From Rhodococcus sp. 14-1411-2a (GTDB lineage: Bacteria; Actinomycetota; Actinomycetes; Mycobacteriales; Mycobacteriaceae): a stretch of DNA of 64,000 nt. This document shows positions 16,909 to 26,876 of the stretch, one piece after another. Made by a program: the position numbers and the translations under genes. The DNA is taken from contig NZ_NPGA01000020.1 in NCBI RefSeq assembly GCF_002259485.1, positions 248,001 to 312,000 of the forward strand. The letters run 5' to 3'. Numbering within the stretch: the stretch's first letter is position 1; each line of letters begins with the position of its first letter. The notes below the pieces were generated by a model that saw nothing but the letters and a program-made list of their open reading frames with translations, searched no databases and was not told the origin of the DNA.

Positions 16909-17981
16909 CCGTCCCCTTGATCGTCGACGTGGACACCGGAATCGACGATTCTCTCGCGTTGCTCTACTTGCTCGCCAGTGAGGATGCCGAGATCCTCGGC
17001 ATCGCATCCACCGCGGGCAATGTGCCGGTGAACCAGGTTGCCGCGAACAATCTCGCCTGGCTCGACGTGTGCCGCGCGGGCGATGTCGAGGTCTCGCTCG
17101 GCGCACAGGTGCCCCTCGTGGCACCACTGATGACCACCGAGGACACCCACGGTCCGCAGGGCATCGGGTACGCGGAGCTTCCGGTGTCGACGCGGCCGCT
17201 GTCCGACCGGGACGCCACCACGATGTGGATCGAGCTGGTTCGTTCGCGGCCGGGCGAGATCACCGGATTGGTCACCGGTCCGCTGACCAATCTCGCGCTG
17301 GCGATCCGTCGGGATCCCGAGCTACCTCGACTGTTGAAGCGACTGGTGTTGATGGGCGGCGCATTTCAGCACCAGGGCAACACGACACCGACCAGCGAGT
17401 GGAACATCGCCGTCGACCCCGAGGCCGCCGCAGAAGTGTTCGCGGCCTTCTCCGGGCTACCGCCGGAACGCCGTCCCGTCGTCTGCGCGCTCGACATCAC
17501 CGAGACCATCGAGATGACCCCCGAACACATCCGGCGTCTTGCCGAGCGCGCCGGAAGCGTTCCGGCCGAATCGATCTCGTCGAGCGATGCTCCGGGTGTT
17601 CGCTCGGCCGCGTCGAACCCGATCGTGCGGCACTTCTCCGACGCGGTGCGGTTCTACCTGGAATTCCATCGCGATCACGATCAAGGCTTCCTGGCGCACA
17701 TGCACGATCCGTTTGCAGCCGCGCTCGCGCTCGACGCGGACATCGCCACCTACCGACACGCGACCGTGGACGTCGAACTCGTCGGGACTCTCACGCGCGG
17801 AACGACAGTGGCCGATTGGCGCGGGATGTGGGGTCGAGAACCGAATGCCGCGATCGCGACTCGTACGGACCCGGAGGCATTCTTCGACCGCTTGATCGAG
17901 CGTGTCGGGGGTCTCGCCGCCCGACTCTACCCCGCAATCCCGATCGCCGAGACAGATTCAGGAATCGAAGGCGTCGAGTAG
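16905..17981 (+). CDS. Inosine-uridine-preferring nucleoside hydrolase
   Basis: The 358-aa protein hydrolyses the N-glycosidic bond of ribonucleosides to free base and ribose. The N-terminal calcium-binding motif is DVDTGIDDSLALLYLL (DTDxGxDD type). GNVPVNQVAANNLAWL, VTGPLTNLALAIRRDP and LMGGAFQHQGNTTPTSEWNI form the substrate pocket, and HDPFAAALALD carries the late Asp. Start GTG 16905 overlaps the OsmC stop. The final 24 bp overlap the 3' end of meaB on the other strand. Preference among nucleosides cannot be assigned. Confidence 0.93.
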   Translation: MTVPLIVDVDTGIDDSLALLYLLASEDAEILGIASTAGNVPVNQVAANNLAWLDVCRAGDVEVSLGAQVPLVAPLMTTEDTHGPQGIGYAELPVSTRPLSDRDATTMWIELVRSRPGEITGLVTGPLTNLALAIRRDPELPRLLKRLVLMGGAFQHQGNTTPTSEWNIAVDPEAAAEVFAAFSGLPPERRPVVCALDITETIEMTPEHIRRLAERAGSVPAESISSSDAPGVRSAASNPIVRHFSDAVRFYLEFHRDHDQGFLAHMHDPFAAALALDADIATYRHATVDVELVGTLTRGTTVADWRGMWGREPNAAIATRTDPEAFFDRLIERVGGLAARLYPAIPIAETDSGIEGVE

Positions 17982-18992
17982 TTCCTGCGCAGCCAGCGCG
18001 GCGGTCAGTGAACCGTCGCGTACCCGGGCCTCGACGTCGCCGCGAATCGCCTTGACGGAGGGATTCTGCGCCAGCCTTCGCAGCAGTTGATCGTTGACCA
18101 TCGTCCACGTCCAATCGACCTGCTGCTTGCGACGCTTTTCCGCGAATTCGCCTGCGTCGCTGAGCACTTGCTGATGGCGTAGCACGGTGTCCCAGTACTC
18201 GTCCAGACCGGTGCCCTCGATGGCACTCATCGTCAACACCGGGGGCTTCCAGATCGCGTCGTGCGGATAGATCAGCCGCAGGGCGCCCGCCAACTCCCGG
18301 GCCGCGTTCTTCGCGTCGGTCGCGTGCTTGCCGTCGGCCTTGTTGACGGCCACCAGGTCGGCGAGTTCGAGAACGCCCTTCTTGATGCCCTGCAACTGAT
18401 CTCCGGTGCGCGCAAGCGTCAGGAACGTGAAACAGTCGACCATGTTCGCGACCGTCACCTCGGACTGCCCGACGCCCACCGTCTCCACCAGAATGACGTC
18501 GAAGCCTGCTGCTTCGAGGAGCACGATCGTCTCCCGCGTCGCACGTGCGACCCCGCCCAGGGTTCCCGACGTCGGAGACGGCCGGATGTACGCGTTCTCC
18601 TGCACCGCGAGACGCGACATCCGGGTCTTGTCACCCAGGATGGAACCACCGGTCCGCGTCGACGACGGATCGACGGCCAGCACCGCGACTCGGTGCCCCT
18701 TCTCGATCAACCGCATTCCGAGCGCGTCGATGAAGGTCGATTTGCCGACCCCCGGCACGCCGGTGATGCCGACTCGATGGGAGCCACCGGCATCGGGCAG
18801 CACCCGCAGCAGCAATTGCTGAGCCAGGTCTCGATGATCCGATCGGGTCGACTCGACCAAGGTGATGGCACGCGCCAAACCGGATCGCTCGTTCGCTCGA
18901 ACCGAGTCGGCCACCGCATCGATGTCGATGGTTCGGCCTCTCGGCGACGCTGCACCGGTCGTGGAACTCGTGTTGTCGTTCGGAGAACCCAT
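17958..18992 (-). CDS. meaB: Methylmalonyl-CoA mutase-associated GTPase MeaB
   Basis: The 344-aa G3E GTPase loads and protects adenosylcobalamin on methylmalonyl-CoA mutase. Walker A is GVPGVGKST (residues 78-86), with AVDPSSTRTGGSILGDKTRM (switch region), ETVGVGQSE (Walker B/DxxG equivalent) and NKADG (base recognition). ATG 18992 follows the mutB stop by 2 nt, so mutA-mutB-meaB is a tight operon, as the chaperone role predicts. The 3' end overlaps the convergent nucleoside hydrolase gene. Confidence 0.95.
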   Translation of the reverse strand: MGSPNDNTSSTTGAASPRGRTIDIDAVADSVRANERSGLARAITLVESTRSDHRDLAQQLLLRVLPDAGGSHRVGITGVPGVGKSTFIDALGMRLIEKGHRVAVLAVDPSSTRTGGSILGDKTRMSRLAVQENAYIRPSPTSGTLGGVARATRETIVLLEAAGFDVILVETVGVGQSEVTVANMVDCFTFLTLARTGDQLQGIKKGVLELADLVAVNKADGKHATDAKNAARELAGALRLIYPHDAIWKPPVLTMSAIEGTGLDEYWDTVLRHQQVLSDAGEFAEKRRKQQVDWTWTMVNDQLLRRLAQNPSVKAIRGDVEARVRDGSLTAALAAQELLDAFDS

Positions 18993-18994
18993 GC

Positions 18995-21280
<2,286 letters not shown>

Positions 21281-21281
21281 C

Positions 21282-23165
21282 TCAGGCTCCCAGGGTGTCG
21301 AGAAGTTCGGTCAGCACGGCGACGGCGTCGACCTTCGCGGTCAGGAATCCATCGGGACGCGAGTCACCCTCGACGCCGGTGAAGATCTTCTCGGGACCGG
21401 CGAGCAGCACCTGCGTGACGCCTGCTGCCCGCAGTGCCTCCACGGCAGTGGCGGCCTCGTCGACGTACCTCTTGTCGGTTCCACACACCACCGCTATGTG
21501 AGCTCCGGACGCCTCCACTGCCCCGGCAACAGCCTCGACGGTCAGCGGACCCGGGTTGACGGCCTCGATCCCGCCCGAGGCCAACAGATTCGACGCGAAT
21601 GTCGTCCGGACGTTGTGTTCGGCAACGCTGCCCAGCGGTACCAGAAGCACGGTCGGCCGTGAATCATGCTGAGCCAGATGAACATCCGAGCGATCCCGCA
21701 AAGCTTCGAAAGCCCTGGCGTACCTGTACACGGTTGCTGAATCCTGCGGCTCGGTCTGCTCCGGGGTCAGTGGTGCCTCGGCCAGGTTGGGAAACTCGTT
21801 GACGCCGGTCAGCGGGGTCACTCGGTGAGCGATGTCGGAATCGCGTTCGGCGCGGGTCTTCTCGATCGCGGCCACGAGCGAACCGTCGGCGACGGCGGCA
21901 CGGAATCCGCCCGACGCTTCGATGGTCTGGAAGAACTCCCAGGCCTTCGCGGCGACCGCAGCGGTCAGTTCTTCGATGTACCAGGACCCGGCACCCGGAT
22001 CCAGGACCCGTCCGAGATGCGCCTCTTCGAGCAGCAGCAGCTGGGTGTTCCGGGCGATGCGGGCCGCGAACGTCTTCGACACCCCGGCTGCGCCGCCGTC
22101 GAGTGCCGCATCGAACGGGAGCACGGTCACCGCATCGGCGCCGCCCACTCCCGCGCCGAACGACGCCAGCGTGGTCCGCAGCATGTTCACCCACGGATCC
22201 CGCTGCGACATCATCGCCTCCGAGGTCACCGCGTGCTGAGGAGCGTCACCGGCGTCGGGGGCTCCGCAGACCTGCGCGATGCGCGCCCACAACGTGCGAG
22301 CGGCCCGGAACTTGGCGATGGTCTGGAACTGGTCGTCGGTGGCGGAGAATCGGAACTCGATCTGTCTCAGGGCATCCGAGATGCCGATACCGGCATCGGT
22401 CATGGACCGGAGGTACTCGAGGCCTGCGGCGATCGCAGCACCGAGCTCCTGCGCGTCGCCGCCTCCGAGATTGTGGAACACGGTGCCGTCGACGGTGATC
22501 GCACGAACCGTCTCGGTGCGACCGATCGATTCACGAACCAGTTCGAGTGCCTCGTCCATCTCGATCGACTCGGTTCCGCCCAACGGCGCTGTGAGAGTGG
22601 CCACGCCGAGCCGGATGTCGACTGCGGCGCGATCGTCGATATCGGCCGAGTCGAGCACCCCGAACACTGCTGCAGCTGCTGCCCGAACATCCCCGCGCGC
22701 ATCGAGCGTCAGCGGTGCGAGCTCGAGAAACACTCCACCGAGAACCTCCGGGAGCGCAGTCGGATCCACACCGCCGGTGCCGACCGTCAACCACAGAGCG
22801 CTGGTGCCGTTGGAGAGGGAATCGAGTATCTGCGTGTTGAGCGTCGACGCGTCGTCGGCGCCGTCGCCGCGGACCGAACCGTGGCGGGTGCACACCTTCC
22901 AGCCGGCGTTGACGTCGCGGTGGGGGTCGCGGCCCCGCAGGTAGGGAAATTGCCCCGGCAGTGGACCTTCCGGGCGCTCGTCGAACGCGGTGTACAGCGG
23001 GGACACGGTGACCCCGTCGTACGTCGTCGAATCGAGTAGATGTTCGGCGTCGGCGGGCAGATCGGCCACCTCGACCCGACGAGATTTGGCCAGGACACCG
23101 GCCACTGCCTTCTGCCAGGCCGCATGAGCGCTGCGTGCGGCATCTTCGTGCGACGCGATGGACAC
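21282..23165 (-). CDS. mutA: Methylmalonyl-CoA mutase small (beta) subunit
   Basis: The 627-aa partner of MutB is a heterodimer subunit that keeps the barrel architecture but lacks the complete DxHxxG cobalamin ligand motif; the corresponding region reads PLGSVAEHNVRTTFASNLL. ARIARNTQLLLLEEAHLGRVLDPGAGSWYIEELT is shared with the large subunit. GTG 23165 is chosen because GAGGGAG lies about 11 nt upstream; frame extension further upstream runs into unlike sequence. It is the first gene of mutA-mutB-meaB. The 170-bp divergent region to the TVP38-family gene holds an inverted repeat at 23244-23261. Confidence 0.95.
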   Translation of the reverse strand: MSIASHEDAARSAHAAWQKAVAGVLAKSRRVEVADLPADAEHLLDSTTYDGVTVSPLYTAFDERPEGPLPGQFPYLRGRDPHRDVNAGWKVCTRHGSVRGDGADDASTLNTQILDSLSNGTSALWLTVGTGGVDPTALPEVLGGVFLELAPLTLDARGDVRAAAAAVFGVLDSADIDDRAAVDIRLGVATLTAPLGGTESIEMDEALELVRESIGRTETVRAITVDGTVFHNLGGGDAQELGAAIAAGLEYLRSMTDAGIGISDALRQIEFRFSATDDQFQTIAKFRAARTLWARIAQVCGAPDAGDAPQHAVTSEAMMSQRDPWVNMLRTTLASFGAGVGGADAVTVLPFDAALDGGAAGVSKTFAARIARNTQLLLLEEAHLGRVLDPGAGSWYIEELTAAVAAKAWEFFQTIEASGGFRAAVADGSLVAAIEKTRAERDSDIAHRVTPLTGVNEFPNLAEAPLTPEQTEPQDSATVYRYARAFEALRDRSDVHLAQHDSRPTVLLVPLGSVAEHNVRTTFASNLLASGGIEAVNPGPLTVEAVAGAVEASGAHIAVVCGTDKRYVDEAATAVEALRAAGVTQVLLAGPEKIFTGVEGDSRPDGFLTAKVDAVAVLTELLDTLGA

Positions 23166-23243
23166 GTGTGCTGCTCCCTCGGTTCGGCGGGTAGTCCTGC
23201 GCCCGACTTGAAGTGATGCTAACCCCACCGCCTTGCAGGTTAT

Positions 23244-23261
23244 CGTGAGGATCACCTCACG
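23244..23261. promoter_or_regulatory. Inverted repeat in the mutA / TVP38-gene divergent region
   Basis: CGTGAGG - ATCA - CCTCACG is a perfect 7-bp inverted repeat with a 4-nt spacer. It lies 78 bp upstream of the mutA start and 60 bp upstream of a -10-like TACGCT for the divergent gene. It could control either operon. It does not look like the PrpR site known for mycobacterial propionate genes. Confidence 0.4.
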
Positions 23262-23335
23262 TTCGGTAGGACGGCTGAGCTCTCGCACTCGCCGAAACAG
23301 CGAGGTGTCGTCTCGCGCCGGTACGCTTGCCTCTC

Positions 23336-24034
23336 GTGACCCGGCACCTGCGTGACGTTCGACTGATCGCGCTGCTGGCGGTTGTTGCCGTCTTCGCTCT
23401 CGTGGCGGTGTTCGCACCCCATCCGAGTGTCGAACAGATTCGCGATTGGGGCGTCTCAGTCGGCCCGGCATTTCCGCTCGTGTTCTTCGGCGTGCACGCG
23501 ATCGTGACCGTCGCACCCGTCCCGAGAACACTGTTCACGCTCAGCGCAGGAGTGCTGTTCGGGCCCCTGACCGGATTGGCGGTCACCATCGGCGCGTCGA
23601 CGGTAAGTGCGATTCTGGCTCTGCTGTTGGTCCGCGCGATAGGTCGAGAAGCCGTGGCAGCGCGGATGTCGCACTCGGTCCTGGATTCGGTGGACGAGAG
23701 TCTGCGGCGGCGCGGATGGCTGGCCGTCGGCTCTCTACGCCTGATAGCGCCGGTGCCGTTCTCGGTGGTGAACTACGCGTGTGGTGTGTCGGCGGTTCGG
23801 CCCGTCCCGTTCGCGCTGGCGACGGCCGTCGGGATGCTGCCGGGCACTCTCGGAATCGTCGTGATCGGCGGAGCGATCGGGGGCGAGACACATCCGGCGC
23901 TGCTGGTGCTGTCCGCGGTCTGTATCGCGATCGGCCTCAGTGGGCTGGTCGTGGATTGGCGTCTGTCGCGCGGTTCGCGATCCGAGCCCACACCCGCGGG
24001 CAGTCGACAGGCCGGGAACCTTGATTCTGACTAA
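23336..24034 (+). CDS. TVP38/TMEM64 (SNARE-associated/DedA-like) membrane protein
   Basis: The 232-aa polytopic protein resembles Rv1491c, which also neighbours mutA in mycobacteria. Core motifs are VAPVPRTLFTLSAGVLFGPLTG and RLIAPVPFSVVNYACGVSAV, with five to six hydrophobic segments. The family includes lipid scramblase and undecaprenyl-phosphate carrier relatives. GTG 23336 is chosen over TTG 23327 because TACGCT lies 8 nt upstream and no ribosome site exists, a leaderless arrangement. The stop codon at 24032-24034 falls inside the inverted repeat in front of the SatD-like gene. Confidence 0.88.
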   Translation: MTRHLRDVRLIALLAVVAVFALVAVFAPHPSVEQIRDWGVSVGPAFPLVFFGVHAIVTVAPVPRTLFTLSAGVLFGPLTGLAVTIGASTVSAILALLLVRAIGREAVAARMSHSVLDSVDESLRRRGWLAVGSLRLIAPVPFSVVNYACGVSAVRPVPFALATAVGMLPGTLGIVVIGGAIGGETHPALLVLSAVCIAIGLSGLVVDWRLSRGSRSEPTPAGSRQAGNLDSD

Positions 24035-24052
24035 TCAAGCATTGAAGCTTGA
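24020..24052. promoter_or_regulatory. Three-half-site operator in front of the SatD-like gene
   Basis: CTTGATT-N6-AATCAAG (24020-24039) and TCAAGC-N6-GCTTGA (24035-24052) are two overlapping perfect inverted repeats sharing the central TCAAG. Three alternating CTTGA/TCAAG half-sites result, with the last overlapping the -35 box. The spacing is like MarR-type operators. The HTH protein encoded immediately downstream is the natural candidate ligand. Confidence 0.55.
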
Positions 24053-24077
24053 CTGGGTCACATCAACGATCTAGCCT
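24049..24077 (+). promoter_or_regulatory. Promoter of the SatD-like operon
   Basis: TTGACT (24049-24054), a 17-nt spacer and TAGCCT (24072-24077) form a near-consensus housekeeping promoter. The start codon at 24084 lies 6 nt after the -10, so the message is probably leaderless. Confidence 0.7.
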
Positions 24078-24083
24078 TGTCCG

Positions 24084-24683
24084 ATGTTCGTACTGACCGT
24101 GGACCAGCGCCGCAGTAGGCGCGATATCGATCGCGTACCCGAACTGCTCGATCGCTACCGCGACCACGAGCTGATCCGTCCCTTCGAGCGAACCGCAGGA
24201 GACGAAGTGCAAGCCGTCTGCGAGGAGGCCGCCATCGTCGTCTCGATCGCCCTCGAACTGGTATCCACCCCGCACTGGAGCGTGGGCATCGGCATCGGCT
24301 CCGTCGAACTCCCGCTGCCCGAGACCACGCGCGCCGGACGCGGACCGGCGTTCGAGGCAGCCCGGGACGCCGTGACCAGAGCCAAGAACGCACCGGCTGC
24401 ACTCGCCGTCAGCGGCCCCGACGCCGCTGCCGCCGAGGATGCGGAGACCGCATCGACCCTGGTTGCGCTGCTCGTCGGCAGACGCTCGGACCAGGGCCGA
24501 GAAGCAGTCGAACTCATGGCTCGCGGGTTGTCGCAGACCGACGCGGCCGAACGACTGAAGATCAGCAAACAAGCCATGTCACAACGACTCTCGGTAGCCG
24601 GCTGGCACGTCGAGAACGCGGGCCGCACCCTGGCGACTCGCTTGCTCGACACCGCGAACACAACGGAAAGCCATCGGTCATGA
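24084..24683 (+). CDS. SatD-like protein with C-terminal helix-turn-helix
   Basis: The 199-aa soluble protein opens MFVLTVDQRRSRRDIDRVPELL and has ELIRPFERTAGDEVQAV, resembling SatD-family proteins. The C-terminal part, about residues 140-185, has an HTH pattern: GREAVELMARGLSQTDAAERL, then SKQAMSQRLSVAGW. This suggests an autoregulator that senses something through the N-terminal domain. ATG 24084 is 6 nt after a TAGCCT -10, and an operator-like triple repeat overlaps the -35. Its stop overlaps the start of the membrane protein gene (ATGA at 24680-24683), so the two are coupled. This pair does not occur at the same place in M. tuberculosis as I recall it. Confidence 0.75.
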   Translation: MFVLTVDQRRSRRDIDRVPELLDRYRDHELIRPFERTAGDEVQAVCEEAAIVVSIALELVSTPHWSVGIGIGSVELPLPETTRAGRGPAFEAARDAVTRAKNAPAALAVSGPDAAAAEDAETASTLVALLVGRRSDQGREAVELMARGLSQTDAAERLKISKQAMSQRLSVAGWHVENAGRTLATRLLDTANTTESHRS

Positions 24684-25189
24684 TCGTCGCCACCCTCGTG
24701 CTGCTTGCACTGACCGCAATCGCCGCTACGGTCCCGGCCGGCACCGGAATTCGACGATGGTTGCCCACCGCCGCCGCGTCGAGTCTGCTCGCGGCAGCGG
24801 CAGTCCTGGCCACTGTCGCCGGACCGGCCTACGGTCTCGGCCACGCCATCGGAGTGGTCCTGAGCGTCGTCGCTGCGGCACTGGGTGGAACAGCGGTGGT
24901 GCCCACCGTTTTTCGCGTCGCACGACGACGAAGCGACTCGACCGGAGAAGATCCGGTCGAGCCGCTTCGTGGTGGACTGACCATCGGCATCCTCGAACGC
25001 GTGGCCGTTGCCGTGTCGATTCTCGCCGGTTGGCCGGAAGGGATCGCCATCGTGCTGGCAGTCAAGGGACTCGCGCGCTATCCCGAACTGCGCGAATCCC
25101 ATGCCTCCGAACAGTTCATCATCGGCACCTTCGCCAGCGTGCTGTGGGCCCTGGCCGCTGCCGGCGTCGGAACCGCCCTGATCAGCTGA
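24680..25189 (+). CDS. Membrane protein coupled to the SatD-like gene (DUF3307 C-terminal-like)
   Basis: The 169-aa protein has about four to five hydrophobic segments and a short basic/acidic cytoplasmic loop near residues 75-95 (RRRSDSTGEDP). The C-terminal stretch AVKGLARYPELRESHASEQF followed by IIGTFAS resembles the conserved end of DUF3307-type membrane proteins, which are often encoded beside SatD genes. Translation is coupled to the SatD-like gene by a 4-bp overlap. Function is unknown; the conserved Lys/Arg/Glu residues next to a membrane helix may form a polar site. A perfect 26-bp palindrome spans its stop codon. Confidence 0.72.
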   Translation: MIVATLVLLALTAIAATVPAGTGIRRWLPTAAASSLLAAAAVLATVAGPAYGLGHAIGVVLSVVAAALGGTAVVPTVFRVARRRSDSTGEDPVEPLRGGLTIGILERVAVAVSILAGWPEGIAIVLAVKGLARYPELRESHASEQFIIGTFASVLWALAAAGVGTALIS

Positions 25190-25198
25190 TCAGGGCGG
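25173..25198. terminator. Perfect 26-bp palindrome between convergent genes
   Basis: CCGCCCTGATCAG is followed directly by its reverse complement, 13 bp per arm with no spacer. It covers the last codons and stop of the membrane protein gene and ends 4 bp before the SPFH gene stop at 25202. It may act as a bidirectional terminator or a protein-binding site. Confidence 0.6.
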
Positions 25199-25201
25199 AC
25201 C

Positions 25202-26386
25202 TCAGCGCTGTTCCGGCTCCGCCTCGGGCGACGCCGCCAGGGCACCGAGGTCCAACCCTTTGGACAGTTCGGGAGACGCAGCCAGCGACGTGTCGACCGG
25301 CTTGCGCGCCACTGCTTCTGCCGCCTTGACCGCCTCGGCGACCGCCGGATCGGTCTTGGTCTCGAACCATTCGGCGACCTCGTCGGAGTCGTCCTCCGGC
25401 TTGGGCTCGTTGCCCGCCGACTCGTTGGGCTCGTAGCGGAAGACACCGTCCTCCCCGGGCGCACCGAGTGTCTTGGCGAAGCCCTTGAGCGCATCGCCGA
25501 AATCGCTCGGAATCATCCACACCTTGTTCGCATCGCCCTGCGCCATCTGCGGCAGGGTCTGCATGTACTGGTACGCGAGCAACTCGGGGGTCGGCTTGCC
25601 GGCCTTGATGGCACCGAACACCTTCTCGATGGCTTTGGCCTGGCCCTGGGCCTCGAGATACTTCGCAGCTCGATCACCCTGCGCCCGCAGGATGCGTGAC
25701 TGCCGCTCACCCTCGGCGGTGAGGATGGACGCTTGCTTGCCACCCTCGGCCGCGAGAATCCGACTCTGCTTGTCGCCCTCGGCGGTCTTGATCGCCGACT
25801 CACGATGGCCCTCGGCAGTGAGGATGGTCGCTCGCTTCTCGCGATCGGCCTTCATCTGCTTCTCCATCGATTCCTGGATCGAGGGCGGCGGATCGATGCT
25901 CTTGAGCTCCACTCGGGCCACTCGCAGACCCCAGCGGCCGGTCGCCTCGTCCAGCACGACGCGGAGTTGACCGTTGATCGAATCACGCGAGGTGAGCGTC
26001 TCCTCCAGCGTCATTCCGCCGACGACGTTACGCAGTGTGGTGGTCGTCAACTGCTCGACGCCGACGATGTAGTTGTTGATCTCGTACACGGCCGACTGCG
26101 GGTTCGTCACCTGGAAGTACACGACGGTGTCGATCGACACGGTCAGGTTGTCCTTGGTGATCACCGGCTGCGGGGGAAACGACACGACCCGCTCGCGCAG
26201 GTCGACCTTGGCGCGGATGCGGTCGACGAACGGCACGAGGAACGTGAGCTGTCCGGACACGGTGCGTGTGTAGCGGCCCAGCCGTTCGATGACGGCGGCC
26301 TCGGCTTGCGGGACGATCGAGATGGACTTGGCCATCAACACCGCAACGAACGCGACGATGACAGCCAGTGCGATGAGTGCTTCCAC
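25202..26386 (-). CDS. SPFH/band-7 domain protein (stomatin/QmcA-like)
   Basis: The 394-aa protein has an N-terminal membrane anchor (VEALIALAVIVAFVAVLMA), an SPFH domain (SIVPQAEAAVIERLGRYTRT, VDLRERVVSFPPQPVITKDN, YIVGVEQLTTTTLRNVVGGM), and a long helical segment with repeated ILTAEGxRxSxIxxAEG units (about residues 195-255). It then has a Pro/Ala/Glu-rich C-terminal tail. Such proteins form oligomeric membrane microdomain scaffolds. It closely resembles Rv1488. GTG 26386 is chosen: AAGGGA lies about 10 nt upstream and the NfeD stop is 4 bp before it. The partner NfeD gene is immediately upstream in the same operon. Confidence 0.93.
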   Translation of the reverse strand: MEALIALAVIVAFVAVLMAKSISIVPQAEAAVIERLGRYTRTVSGQLTFLVPFVDRIRAKVDLRERVVSFPPQPVITKDNLTVSIDTVVYFQVTNPQSAVYEINNYIVGVEQLTTTTLRNVVGGMTLEETLTSRDSINGQLRVVLDEATGRWGLRVARVELKSIDPPPSIQESMEKQMKADREKRATILTAEGHRESAIKTAEGDKQSRILAAEGGKQASILTAEGERQSRILRAQGDRAAKYLEAQGQAKAIEKVFGAIKAGKPTPELLAYQYMQTLPQMAQGDANKVWMIPSDFGDALKGFAKTLGAPGEDGVFRYEPNESAGNEPKPEDDSDEVAEWFETKTDPAVAEAVKAAEAVARKPVDTSLAASPELSKGLDLGALAASPEAEPEQR

Positions 26387-26390
26387 TTGG

Positions 26391-26831
26391 CTACGGTCCC
26401 TTCCATACGACGGCGGTAGCGCCGTCAATTTCCATCACGGTCACGGTGGTGCCAGGGGCATAGACCTCGGTATCGTCGAGAGGACGAGCCGTCCACACCT
26501 CACCACCGAGCTTGATCTGGCCTTCGTGGGCAGTGACCTGTTCGAGAACGACCGCACTCTTGCCGGTGAGCGCCGCCATGCCCATCGGGGTATCGGGCGG
26601 ATTCGCGAACCGCCGCAACAGAATCGGTCTCAACCCGAGCACCAACGCCAGTGACAGGACACCGAAGACGATCGCATCGGCCCACACCGGGAAATCCGTC
26701 AGAGCAGAGACACCGGCAGTACCGAGCGCACCGCCGGCAATCATCAGAAGAAAGAAGTCGCCCGTCAGTGCCTCGGCACCGGCGAGCACCACTGCCGCTA
26801 TGAGCCAAATGATCGCTGCCACAGCCTCCAT
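26391..26831 (-). CDS. NfeD-like membrane protein
   Basis: The 146-aa protein has three to four N-terminal hydrophobic segments and a C-terminal OB-fold domain (ALTGKSAVVLEQVTAHEGQI, GEVWTARPLDDTEVYAPGTT). NfeD-short proteins pair with SPFH/stomatin proteins to organise membrane microdomains, exactly the arrangement here. It resembles Rv1487. ATG 26831 is the first gene of the pair; no clear ribosome site is visible upstream. Confidence 0.92.
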   Translation of the reverse strand: MEAVAAIIWLIAAVVLAGAEALTGDFFLLMIAGGALGTAGVSALTDFPVWADAIVFGVLSLALVLGLRPILLRRFANPPDTPMGMAALTGKSAVVLEQVTAHEGQIKLGGEVWTARPLDDTEVYAPGTTVTVMEIDGATAVVWKGP

Positions 26832-26876
26832 ACAATCACGAATCGGACAATTGCCGGTGCGTTGCTGGACAGAGCC

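Noticed and set aside
21282..23531. 749-codon reading of mutA starting at 23531
   Set aside because: The extra N-terminal 122 residues are Arg-rich, unlike the family, and overlap the divergent gene. GTG 23165 has a good ribosome site at the expected position.
23166..24683. A toxin-antitoxin pair in the place of mycobacterial mazEF4
   Set aside because: Genes in this stretch encode a TVP38-family membrane protein and a SatD-like protein. Neither has MazE or MazF features, and the coupled partner is a membrane protein.
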